The translations under genes were made by a program, and so were the position numbers. Below the pieces are notes generated by a model that did not search any database, was not told where the DNA came from, and was given only the letters and a program-made list of their open reading frames with translations. DNA of 64,000 nucleotides, taken from NCBI GenBank assembly GCA_027605045.1, contig JAQFWX010000006.1, forward strand, positions 868,001 through 932,000, read 5' to 3'. This DNA comes from Phallus indusiatus (lineage: Eukaryota > Basidiomycota > Agaricomycetes > Phallales > Phallaceae). This document shows, in pieces, positions 11,001 to 22,224 of the stretch (the stretch's first letter is position 1; each line of letters begins with the position of its first letter).

Positions 11001-13479
11001 ATTTTCAAAGCGTAATGACAACAAGCACGCCGCACCTCTATCTCTCCGCACTTCCCTTTACCCCTCGTGATTCATTTGTATCCAGAAGGTATCTTGAGAG
11101 GTATCCTGAGTTGTTCTCGCTCGATGTTGGCCAACCTGTCAGTTCTTCGCACCAAATTGTATTCACGCAAGACAATACACGGCGGATTGCCTTCTCCCCG
11201 AAAGGCAGGTATATGGCGACCAGCACGGTAGACATATTTGATGTATGGGACTACGAAACAGGGGAGAGGATGTTCTGTTCCAAAGATACCAGGTTCCCAC
11301 TAGCTTGCGACGTCGTGTTTTCCCCCAATGGTGAACTGGTTTACTGTTGCTTTGCGGGAGGTGATATCGTAACATGGAATATAACGACAAGGGAAATGGT
11401 AATACAGAAATACAAGGAGGTAGCGGATATTAGTATTCAGCGTTTTAATTGTTCCATTTCTTCGGACGGGTGCTTTGTTGCCTGGCACACGACAAAGGAA
11501 ACACTCCTTTCCGATCGAGAAAGTCGTCGGATCGTCAAACGCTTCGAGACAGGGTGTCTTTTCTCCGCGTTTTCACCCAACGGAAAATGGATTGCCCTTT
11601 ATGGCCACGGGGTGCACATATGGGATACTAGAAATCAAACGCAGCACTGTGTCATGCCCTGCTATCCTTGGGGAAAACCGGCACTCACTGACAATTACGT
11701 TGCTTTTCAAAAAGACAAAACCACGATAGAGATCTGGGATGTACAGAAAATCACCAAAGTCACTGAAATTCAACACGGAAAGGACATCACAGGCCTTTGC
11801 CTTTCCTCTGATGACCAATATCTCCTTGTTATCTCCGACAGCATGATCTCGAATTGGAGTGTGTCTACGGGAAAATTACTCAGTCGATCCTATGAAGACG
11901 AATCCATCGTAATAGAGTGTTTAGGGTTCTCACATGACTCCAAATTAATTGCGTTGCTCTATGGGTCAACACTCCACGTTCAAGAATGGGAAAGATTCAT
12001 AGAACAGGATCGCCGGCTCAACAATGGCATTGTGGAAGTGCACACAGCTTGGCTGCGGGGGTCGTATCTCATTCTTTCCGATGAGACTCGAAAGCACCTC
12101 CAAATTTCGGATGTCACGAAAACGAATACGATTATCTTTCAAACTGGATTTAAGGACTGCAATGTAGCTCTCAGTGTTTCACCTGATGAGGAAAACATGC
12201 GGGTGGCATACTTCACCAGTCGCGGACTCTGTCTCTGGAACAGCAAAGAAGGCGAGATCCTCGTAGACAGAACAGTCCGTTTAGTCACCGCACTTACGTG
12301 GTTGGACAACTATCTTATCTTTGGAGACAACAGAACCATCAAGATATGGGATCTTTGTACCCGCAGAATGAGATCGAGTCGTGGTCCAATAGACTTATCG
12401 TACGAATCCCTTCTCCCCGTGCGAGGCAGTACTACCCGCTTTGCTGTAATTTATGATGGTAAAGTGGAAGTTCGGGATTGCGAATCGGGTGACGGAGTAG
12501 GGGTAACATTTCCATTCCACTCCTCCTATCCCTTTGATACTGTTTTTGTGAACGAGAAACATCTCGTATGCACGTCAGAGAATGGTGTCGATATACACGA
12601 TCTAAAGGGAGCAAGAGTCAGCCCGATCCCATTCCTATGTGGTGTCACTCAATGGAGGGTATCCCTTAATGGGAAATATATGGTATGGATTGATACTGGC
12701 GGAAACATACAAATCTTGGACATGGACACGCAATCCTTGCTCACCGGCCCATCGTTCGAGGATCTCAGTTTCGTCTCTCGTGCACATCCCATCGGGTCGT
12801 TTCAGGAGCGTTCGGGAGACGACGAGATGGCGGGATGTGCTGAAGCGAAACCCAGAAAGTTAGACCGACGAGTCGATAACTTTTGGCTCTCCAATGACTC
12901 GAAATGTATTATAATACTGTCCAGTATGGATACTTTGGGGTCCATGTTCTTAGATATCTGGGACATACAATCCAGGGTCGCCAAAACGGTTTCATACCCG
13001 CTCCATTTGGGGAGTATCAAAACCCTAATTTTGGGCAAAGGGGTAATGGTAGCTATAACCCGTGAGCAATGTTATGTCTGGGACTCGGATACGCTGGAGA
13101 TAATGTCTACTCTGTATAACACTCCTTCGCCCGCCGCTGATAGTTCCGACATTGCTAGGTAAGTCTAGGTTCACTTATATTCAGTTGTGACTCACTGAGA
13201 TATACACGCAGAATACCCCCATCCACCAAGTCGGAGATCTTGGATTACGGATTAATGGCCTGGAAACAAGGTTCGCTTACGTGCACTTCCACTGTCCAGA
13301 CGGATGGATGGTGTAACAGCCCTCGAAATGAGGTTATGTTTTGGGTTCCAGGGAGGATGAGAAAGCGGCTCTGGCTTCCATGCATGGCACATATGCCATA
13401 CCAAGATTGTACAAAATTGAATTTCACAAACTTTGTACATGGTTCTGATTGGACAAAATGTAAATCGGGAAACAACTGA
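8012..13479 (+). CDS. STAND NACHT-WD40 protein, copy A (C2-like region frameshifted)
   Basis: This has the same exon plan as copy B. Exon 1 (TEGIKIY) is followed by a 53-nt intron and a C2-like exon. The helical region runs from 8500, the NACHT exon covers 9361-10890, the WD40 exon 10950-13158 and the tail exon 13212-13479. Walker A is GQAGVGKSAIAHT and Walker B region VVIVVDALDENGD; the propeller has many FSPxGxxxA...WD-like blades. NACHT and WD40 frames are joined by an intron (donor GTGACT at 10891, acceptor GCAG at 10949), so they form one protein. In the C2-like exon about 8235-8275 the frame shifts by a GTAT duplication plus one base compared with B and reaches TAG at 8274. Either the N terminus is lost or translation starts later. 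An in-frame insert of about 30 codons lies in the last blades (12,757-12,858). Probable role: NLR-like intracellular receptor. Confidence 0.8.
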
Positions 13480-14781
13480 CGTCCAAACATTATTCTCAAC
13501 GCATGTAGGTTTACATAATGAATCGGATGTATTTAAATTATATTACCGGAATTTACTTTCACATGTCTGTGCTAAACACAGTTCCAACGTTTAAGTCGGA
13601 GGAGTGTATTGTAATGAAAATTATTTCAGCTTCAAATCTGAGCACAGAGGACTGAAAACACATTCATAAAAATTGAGCCCAAGGCCCCAAAATGGAGAGT
13701 TAAATCAAAACGCATCAGTGGACACCCGAGCGCGTCATGAGTTTGGCGTTCGCCAGGCGGCGTGTGGAATGAATGATTTGTATCCAAATGTTCTGAAAAC
13801 GACTCCTATGAGTATTATCAGACTTTCGTTCTGTGAAGTTGATCAATTTGTTGATGACAAAGACTCGGGGAACTTGAAAAGTAAGAGGGATGCCTGACTT
13901 GGGCGCCTGACACGGAAAATGAGCAAAAAGGCATGTCGATTTATAGGAGTTTGGGCATCTGATATTAGATGTTTTGTTTAAGACTACGTTGTGGAGTCCT
14001 TTTTCAATTATTCCCATGGAACACGGTAAACGTTGTCCAAGTAAGAAGTGACGTCAGTCACATCAAGGTCACATTCGACAACGACTTTTTTGCTCTTAGA
14101 TATTGCTACTATATCTACCATATACACTATAAATCATGCTAATGATTCCTTGAGCACAGCTTCAAATTACAAGACTCTTGGTGCGTTTTAACGGCTGAAG
14201 ATCGACATGACAGCCCGGACATGCTCTTCAAGTTTCTGCTCAGCGAAGGCAAGCTCACGGTTCAGTATGAAGGTTTCAATTGCACTATATATGGAGAAAC
14301 TCGGACCTTTCGGAGGGAATCATCATCAAATTTGCAGGTGGATTGCGTTATCCGAAGTTGCGTAGGAGATCAATTTGTCCCACGACGACTTGCTCCGGGG
14401 CCGGACTCCCTCCATCCAGACTGGCTGCGGAGGATTGACTACATCAGTCAACAACCATTTCTATAGTTTTCTCTTGATTATCTGTATTGCTTTTTCGCAA
14501 CCTTGGCCTCCGTTGTCGGGCAGGATGATGATGATGTTGATGCAATGTAAGCACGTCATTTGTCTTGTTATGCGTTTAAAAGCCTTTCGAGGTTGATCGG
14601 TGCTAGCCATCAACTCAGCGTTTGGTTTCTTCCCTTTCTACTCAAGTCTCCTTTAATTATTGACTCTTCCCACTTCTACTTCTACTTTTACTTTTTCTGA
14701 TTTATCGTTTTAACATCCTGCTCTCCTCTTTGATCATCCAAACTCGTTGACCTTGACTTCATTCTTCAACTTTATTCCATA
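13480..14781. other. Intergenic stretch between STAND A and MsrA
   Basis: The first 700 bases match the 3' flank of the WD40 fragment at 2690-3300. The remaining part holds a 81-codon open frame (14,221-14,466) that I cannot identify. The last 150 bases are pyrimidine-rich (runs such as CTTCTACTTCTACTTTTACTTT), a common feature of core promoters in filamentous fungi, just before the MsrA ATG. Confidence 0.5.
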
Positions 14782-16156
14782 ATGCTCAGCAAACTCAGAT
14801 CCATTAAATCTTCGCTTCACTTGAAGCACTTCAGACACTCCAGCAAGGGCATGAAAGACGAAATGGCTATGGAGAAGAAAGAGCCGATGATGGATGATAT
14901 GTCCATGTCTACTGCCCCAAAGTCGGATGGCATGATGTCGCCGTCCGATATGTCTTCTGATATGTCTAACAAAGATATGTCAACGATGTCGTCAAAAGAT
15001 GGCATGATGATGGAGGGCGAAAACGCCATGACCAAAGGTCAAGATGGCGCGATGCCAATGAAGGACACCATGTCCAGTGGAATGATGAAGGATGGAATGA
15101 CGGAGACTATGGGAATGAAGGACAATATGATAAAAGATGGAATGAACGAATCCATGGCAATGAAGGACGATATGATGAAAAAAGACATGGCAATGGAGAC
15201 CGATACTATGAATAAAGCCGATATGACGATGGAGAATGGCACGATGAAGAAAGATGGTATGGCAATGGAAAGTGGCATGATGAAAAACGATAACATGGGA
15301 ATGGATCATATGTCCATGGACAAGAGTGCAGCCATGTCGAATGCCATGGATATGAAAAATATGGCTTCGGAAATGTCAGCTGACATGATGAAAAAACCAG
15401 GTAAAGCCAGTTTGCTCTTATCTGACGAAAGGAAGCTAAGCTTAAACTTTGTCAACAGAACCTCAAGTTGCCATCTTCGGCGCTGGATGTAAGTTTTCGC
15501 CATGGTCATCATTACCAGATGTCAAACCTGATCTCATTGCACAGGCTTCTGGGGGACAGAACACATGTTTTTGAAGGTACTTCAAAGTCACCCCTCTTTC
15601 CGCGACAACGTCCGAGTCTGACCTTTACTTGCGTTTTCCTTCTCTAGCATTACCCTCCGAAAGAGAACAAGGGTATCATCAGTACCTCTGTGGGAACCAT
15701 TAATGGTGTCGAAGATGTCACAAATCCATCAAAAGACACCATGAAAGGCGCAGGATCCGCTGAAGCCTGTCGTGTAGTATTTGATCCATCCATCGTCAGC
15801 TACGCCGAATTAGTCGGTAAGCTTATACGATCTATAAAAAAACTCTTTAATTCTCACATTACCTTAATCTAGAATTCTTCTACCGTTTTCATGATCCCAC
15901 AATGTTAAACCATCAAGGGAATGACAAAGGCAAAGACTACCGTTCAGCCATCTTCACTATCTCGGATGAACAGGTCGAGATTGCTCGACGTGTCTCTGCG
16001 GAAGTTCAAGCCAAGCATTTCGATCCGAAAGGACAAACAATCGTTACAAAGATTGAGACTGCCGGATCATGGCGCGAATCACCAGCTCATCATCAACAGT
16101 ATTTGTCCAAGAATCCGAATGGCTACCATTGTTATACCCACAAGTTGCATTGGTGA
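14782..16156 (+). CDS. msrA: Methionine-rich domain fused to peptide methionine sulfoxide reductase A
   Basis: Five exons (14782-15400, 15459-15488, 15545-15576, 15648-15816, 15873-16156) total 1134 nt and give a 377-residue protein. Residues 1-23 are basic and acid-free (LSKLRSIKSSLHLKHFRH), like a mitochondrial presequence. Residues 24-206 are a low-complexity domain of Met, Lys, Asp, Ser and Gly; I count 53 Met in 206 residues, in MxM, MM and MKDxM patterns. Residues 208-377 are MsrA: PQVAIFGAGCFWGTEHMFLK with the catalytic Cys codon split by an intron, AEACRVVFDPSIVSYAELVEFFYRFHDP, NDKGKDYRSAIF, HHQQYLSKNPNGYHCYTH. The enzyme reduces methionine-S-sulfoxide with thioredoxin as usual donor. 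A stand-alone fungal MsrA is about 170-200 residues, so the first half is extra. The fused domain could be an oxidisable methionine sink or a Cu(I)-binding Met cluster (inference). Confidence 0.88.
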
Positions 16157-16344
16157 TCTCGAAGCTTGTCGTCTGGGAGTCTAACGGACTTTGACAAATC
16201 TTTCTTTCTCAGCATGCTGTAATTTTACATCCACATCATTTGCTTAATTTATATGGAGCGTACATACACACAATACAAACTCACTTCTGCGTACTTGGTG
16301 GTATTTGGCTGATGATGACCTAATCACCGACTTCCTCAGTCGCG

Positions 16345-18292
16345 ATGAATGCACTGCCTGCCAATGTTAGCAGTTCTACTTCTTCACATCTCTCTCCTTC
16401 CGCTTCAACTTCAATCTCAACGTCGAGCCCGGGATCAGACTCACTCGAGCAACTTGTGCAAGCTGTAGGCGAAGAAGTTGTCAGAGCCTATCGTGATAAG
16501 GCAAGGATAAAGATAGTACTAGTCAACAGACCGTGTTCATTGATCTTTTTTTGCGACACAGTATATCCCATTCCAAGTTTTTCAAGCATGCCCAACTATT
16601 TATTCGTATGAAAATGCGCCAAAATGGTTGAATTTTGACAAGTTCGCTTATTTTGTGGCGCAATATTTTCAAGAGCGATCTCCTCCTCCAAGTCCGCATC
16701 CTATTACTTCGTCGTCCGCAGACGCAGCTATTCCCATTGGTATCAATCTTCAAACCGATCCGTCAGTGGGCAACTCCTCAGTACCAATCCCGTACACGTA
16801 CTCGGAGACCTCTCCGTACACTGATGCCGTATGCACTCCCGGAGACACGACTTCGTTAGTGCCCAGGAAGCGACCTCACTTCTCCAATATAGATGAAGAT
16901 AGAGATGCAACTGCAACCGAAGTCATACTCGATTATCGTCATCCAGAAGAAAGCCAGAACCCATTACTGAAGCGCAATAGTACCAAACAAGCCATGTACT
17001 CCGCCGCAGGCTATATACAACTAACACGCCAAAGTTGGGTCAACAGAATTGAATATTTCAAAGAGATTCCTCTCCATTGGCGTGTTCCCGCTTCAGGCGA
17101 CTCGGTTGCGTATCTCCTTGACCTATCGGACAATCCAGCCGCTCATGTGTCAGAGAGGACCAAGCGTACAACAATGTCTGCCCTTATCAAGCAAAAGGTA
17201 CGTTCTTCATCCGCTTCTGAAAGCATCTCATGTGTTTATTCAATGAACTCTCTTTCTCAGTGCACAGATGCATGGTCGGGCGGAACAGGAGGTTCATTAA
17301 CCAAAGCTACTACGGTTCCACTTCTAGGGCCCGGTGTGAAGTGTCAGAAAATGGCACATGATTGTCGAGGTGTTTTCCTTTGTTCTCGTGTCGATCCCGA
17401 GCTCTGGAAAGATTACAACCGCGAAGATCGTGATGAAAACTCCGAGTATCCGCTTTTCGCGACTGGGAATGCAGTTGACGGCGAGGAGCCCGGATGCTTG
17501 TCTGAATTGGATCGTAGCAGGTTTGAACGAGCTGTCAGGTACGTTGGAGATTCCTCTTGTGTCAGCGCTTCTAATTCTCATCTCGGTTTCAGGTTTTATA
17601 ATACAATGGTCAAAGAGAGATGTTTCGGTGAAAACGGGAATTGCTCAGGCAAACCGGAATATAAGTCATACGATGCTATTGTAGGTCATACAACCTCGTG
17701 TGACCAAGGCTCTAGTTTAGATCTGATGTTCAGGACCCTCAGTTTCCTAAAAGCCAGCATGCTGCTTGTATAAGCTGCTCTGCCAGCTTACCCTATGGTC
17801 CAAACGAGGGGCACTTTTATCACGAAATACCATCTGACGTGGATCATACTCTCCTAATCAAACTATTCGCTATGCGTCGAACCAATCTTTCAGATACGAT
17901 CGTATTTAACCGGTCGTGTACATTCACAGTTCCGCCACGGACAGGGAACAAACAGAAATACTGTCGTACGTGACCCTATCTACACATGTCGCCTGAAACC
18001 GACCAGTAGCTGCCTTTGTCTAGCTCATATTCACGTGGAAAACGGCGATATATTCGAAGCCACTATGTGGCAGCGTCCTTGTCCTGCAAAAATCACCATT
18101 ATGTCGCCTATAGACCATGAGATTCGTAAAGCGGTGATCGTGCCCGCTGTCATCCCACACAATCATCCTTTCTGTCCTTGGGATAAACGGACGAGGAAAG
18201 CGAAAGCTGCGGAAAGAATGATGCATAATGGAAGCGAAGATGGTAGCGGTGATATGGGTGCTGAAGGCGATTTTGACGACGAGGCTGCTTAA
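16345..18292 (+). CDS. HNHP-type zinc-binding protein of basidiomycete mobile-element style
   Basis: The start at 16345 gives a Ser-rich N terminus (SSSTSSHLSPSAS), then an acidic helix (LEQLVQAVGEEVVRAYRDK). Further exons give an SVPIPYTYSE segment, CTDAWSGGTGGSL, a Cys cluster CQKMAHDCRGVFLCS, then CISCSASLPYGPNEGHFYHE, QKYCPHIHVENGDIFEATMW and RKAVIVPAVIPHNHPFCPWDK. It ends in an acidic tail. Introns at 17196-17260, 17539-17593 and about 17684-17737 were set by frame closure. The Cys/His spacing and the HNHP motif resemble the GCM/WRKY-like N-terminal zinc module found in many Agaricomycete proteins linked to DNA transposons (from memory of the family). The usual long C-terminal part is missing. 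Function unknown; it may bind DNA. Start exon joining near 16510-16672 is uncertain. Confidence 0.55.
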
Positions 18293-19261
18293 ACGGACGA
18301 TGTTTCGGCGTACGTGGTGTTTATCTCGCATGCGCAGTAGAAGGTGGACTGCGGCGCTGTCATTTCACCTCCTCCATCTTCCGTCCACGCGTCCACCTTG
18401 TTCATTCCAATACATGAAGGAGGGATATAAATGGTATCATCAAAACGTCATCAAACTCTTGCCTGTCAAGAATTTGCTCTTTTTCAAGAAAATGACTTTA
18501 CCGCTAAATGTCGAGCAACTACTGTTATCTGGAATGATACAGTCGAGACGATGTTCAAGAAACTGGTATACCTTTACAACCACTGTACATAAACTTGGAA
18601 AAAGAGTCCAAAACATAACAAAGCTCTGTTGTCAGACCAGTTTCTGTTCATTTGAAAGTCATCGTCGCTCTGAGCTTGCTTTCAAGTTGAGCGACTCGCT
18701 GCAGAAAGTTTAAGCGCCCAGCTGTCAGACTCGCGTTATCGGAACTCCCAGACTCCAGGAAGTTGGAACTTCCGCTCAACATGTCGCCGAGCAAGTTGCA
18801 ACATGATTCAATAGGGTCGTTTCTTCGCTGATTTGGTCTCATCAACGTTTAACGTTGAGCAATATTGAATCTACGAATAAATTCACGGGATATTATGACG
18901 GCCAGAACTTGGTCTCAGAAAAATTCCCTGATCACCGAATAACTAGAAAATTATAGCATACTAATAGTAGTCTTTGAATTTTAAAATACCATCTAACGTT
19001 TCCGCGGAACACAACGGAACAGAAGGAAATTTGATACACTTAATTCATGATCGCGCCAAGATATCGTCATCATTATAGGCCAAACAGCTATTTCGATGTT
19101 CTTTTCGGGCAGCCTCAGTGTGAGCTTTTGTAAGGATGCAATTCTTTACCTCAGTGTCTGCGCCATTTCATTGATCATGACACATAACATACTCTGAATT
19201 AAATTATTTCTTCTTTGTTTCTTGTAACCCGCTGAAAATTACATCTTTTTCTTTTACATTT
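18293..19261. other. Intergenic stretch, duplicated then unique
   Basis: 18,293-18,850 matches 5340-5860. A minus-strand open frame at 18,648-18,845 has a short coiled coil (LQRVAQLESKLRA), and its counterpart in the other copy is shifted, so it is probably noncoding or decayed. From 18,850 to 19,261 I see no gene. Confidence 0.5.
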
Positions 19262-21307
19262 TTATTGAACGTATGCGCATAAACGTATCAGCGTATCCTG
19301 CGCCGCTTCCTTAAGGTCGGTCGGGATAAGATGGCGATTCAAATAGACAGCGGACAGGAAGATCAGACCGATCCCAAACATAATTTTCCCGAATTTGGTA
19401 GATTTTGGATTATACTGTATGACAAGCATAACTTTAGTAATTTATGTGAATCAAGTTATTAACGGCTCACGATATATGTCCAATCACTCCAGCGAGGAAA
19501 AACGGATCTCCACCAGAAATGAAACTGAGACCAGGGATATATAGTACTGTTCCAACCATCCACGACATAGAACTGGAAGAATCATTGCACGAATACGCTA
19601 TTATGTAAAAGTGCTAAAAAAGAAGACAAAAACGCACGCTTCGACATGAGTTTAACACCGTGTTGCGTGAGGCAGCTTGTAGTTGTGTAGCATAAACTTC
19701 CGTGGCGTCTTTCTTGACGTCCACGGAGAGCGCTTTGCGGGATAAAATGGGTCTGATGATCTTCAATGTGTAATTAACTGTGTTTTCTACAGCGATTAAT
19801 AGACTCGTGTGTCCTGTCGCTGTGTTCGGGCCGAACAGAAAGAAGAAATTTGGAACTATACCAAATACATTTCAGGAGAAAAGATTGCAAGAAATTGCTG
19901 TGAACCACCTACAGCCAGAGACAGCCGTTGTGTTATACGCCATGGGTCCTCCAAATCTCTTCCAGTATTCGTGTAACGACTGACCACCACGACCGTATAT
20001 ATTTACGGTATTTAGACCACCAAGTCCGGTTTCGAATCCGTTCGCGAGAATAATAACGTCAGCGGGATAGACCTTCTCTCCTGTAGACACTCCTTCGGGA
20101 ACGATTTTTTGAATAGGATCTCTTGTGATAAACATGTTAGGAGAATGTAAGGCTGTCATATAGCCGCTATCTCTATCAAATATTCGTCTCTAATGGGAAA
20201 GAAAGATTCTCAGCACAAAGCTTTTCCCGAGATAGCCAATAACATACTTTACAGCCTATAGGATAATCAGGCACCAAAATGGAACGATATTTCTCGGGGG
20301 CGGCACTAAGAATGTATTTTTTCGAAACAGCTTCGCCCTCCTCTCGAAATTTTGCACCCTTTTTTGTTAACCGCAATATCTCTCCGAATATCTCGATTTT
20401 GTAACAGATGAATAGGCGAAATAGTCGATTTGCTAGGGGAATATTTTTAAGGCACCATCGAAACCCCGATGGAACCGGCTGATCACTGCCAGGAAACATC
20501 CATTGCGCAGACCGGAAGAACTGGGTCAGCGATTTTGTTTCATTTACGATGCAAGGGACAACTTGAGAGGCAGAACCTAAGGATTGTGAGGAAATAGCTT
20601 CCAAACATCGCAGAACTTTGGTTTCTTACACCCATTTCCAATAATGATTACGTCTTTATCTTTCAGGCTAACGTCCTTTCTCCAACGCGCGGTGTGGAAG
20701 ATTTCGCCCTTGAACGTCGATATACCATCAATATTAGCCGGTTTAGGAACCACAAGCTGTCCGACAGCCGAATAGAGGATTCGACACTCGTGGATAAATT
20801 TCTTGTCCCCTTTCAGGTCTTTGAGTTCGACGCTCCATATTTGTCGGGTTTCGTCCCATGTGGCGGATAGCCATTCGACCGAGAATGTCATTTTTGGACG
20901 GAGGTTGTATTTGTCGACAACACGATCAAGGTAATCTTTAATTTCTTTTCCGTTGGTGAGGCCTCGAGTCCATTCCATATTTGGCTCGCATGAAAGCGAG
21001 TATAATCCAGCATGAATATCACTTCAAGTGGGTAAGAAGTATTAATTAATACTTTAAGAAAGGGTTACAAATCACCATGCAACTCCTATTGAACAACAAT
21101 GAGATGTAGAGTCGGGAAATAAGGTCAAACAAACTAACCTGGGTATTGGTTGGCATACCAGGTTCCAGCAACGGAGGGATTGCGGTCATAAAAGTGTATA
21201 TCGTCAAACCCAAGCGTCCGTTTCAATTGGACACCAAGACAGATTCCAGAAAACCCAAGACCAATACAAACAATCTCGGTATACTTCGTGTCGCCTTTGG
21301 TAGCCAT
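19262..21307 (-). CDS. Flavin-containing (Baeyer-Villiger-type) monooxygenase
   Basis: ATG at 21307 on the minus strand opens with the Rossmann FAD motif IVCIGLGFSGICLG, then FYDRNPSVAGTWYANQYPG and VACDIHAGLYSLS. The middle exon carries FKGEIFHTARW, which fits the FxGxxxHxxxW fingerprint of FMO/BVMO enzymes although the next residue is Arg rather than Pro/Asp. The NADPH-binding GNGCSASQVVP follows, then ADVIILANGFET, FFFLFGPNTATGHTS, and a last exon with a hydrophobic segment (MFGIGLIFLSAVYL) that could anchor the protein. Introns of 50-60 nt are removed at GTTAG, GTGATT, GTAAGA, GTATG and GTAGG donors. The junction into the last exon near 19,470 could not be phased. It probably oxidises ketones or soft nucleophiles with NADPH and O2; substrate unknown. 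Confidence 0.88.
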
Positions 21308-22224
21308 GGTAAAAAGGGTGGAATGCGCTGAAACTCTCCACGCGAAGCTGCTTGAATCAAAAAAATGACAACCTGCCAGCTTTATACGATGAATGCGCTT
21401 CGGAAATTCATTTCCCGTTAGCGAATCCGATCAAATCGTGCTTCGTTGTCCCGAAGATACCGCTGTCAATTGATTGGTTTCGACGTATAATCATGTGGAT
21501 TTTGGGTCGACGATGACACAGACAGGCCATACAAATCAGCGAAAGAAGAAGACCAAGCATATGTAGCTTTATCATCAAGGAGCTAAGAGTACCGCAAGAA
21601 GACGAAGAGTCTGGCTGAGTCTGGTGTTTCTTGAAATGAGTTTCACGTCGTTCCTGGCATGGAAAAAGCCTTAGGAAGGTTTGGCGGCGCACTTGGCGGC
21701 AATACTTTAACTATTTGAGGGCAGGTTTTGATTTGTGAATTGCTGTGCATTTTTCAATTTAGGGATTTGGGAATTTAACTCAGCGATCTAATTGGAGGAC
21801 GGCATACGATAAATGTCGATGAGAAGTAATTTGAAAGCGATATTGACAGTCAGTCAATGTAATTGCGGCGCAGGCTGAGCCGCGCAGTTAAAAATTTCTC
21901 AGCCAGTAATTTCCGTGGTCGAATCAAATTGAAGATAAGGTTATAAACGAGCGAACGCTCCATAAGTATATATTAGCCGATGAGCGTAATTCGGGGACTG
22001 TGTCCAATAGTAGTATGAGAGAGGTTGAACTAGTGAAAGTAGATTTTGGGTTGTCGAACCTGTGACGTGCGTGACTGACTATCTCGGCAAAATCCGCAAC
22101 TGACTAAGCTCGAGACAAAGCGGCCGGGCCGACAAACCGCCAGTGCAGTGGGAGCAAGAAGTGTGGATCGGAATGCATGTCGGGCAATCTCTTCGTTCCC
22201 AACGTGCTAACAATCTAAACGGAA
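21308..22224. promoter_or_regulatory. Shared divergent upstream region of FMO and FAH genes
   Basis: The monooxygenase and the FAH-fold gene start 917 bases apart and point away from each other. A 94-codon minus-strand open frame (21,408-21,692) has no recognisable family. No TATA box stands out for either gene. Co-regulation is an inference from the arrangement only. Confidence 0.4.

Noticed and set aside
14992..15309. Minus-strand His/Ile-rich frames opposite the Met-rich exon
   Set aside because: They are complements of ATG-rich codons, have no splice or promoter support, and lie over a gene whose exon phases close perfectly.
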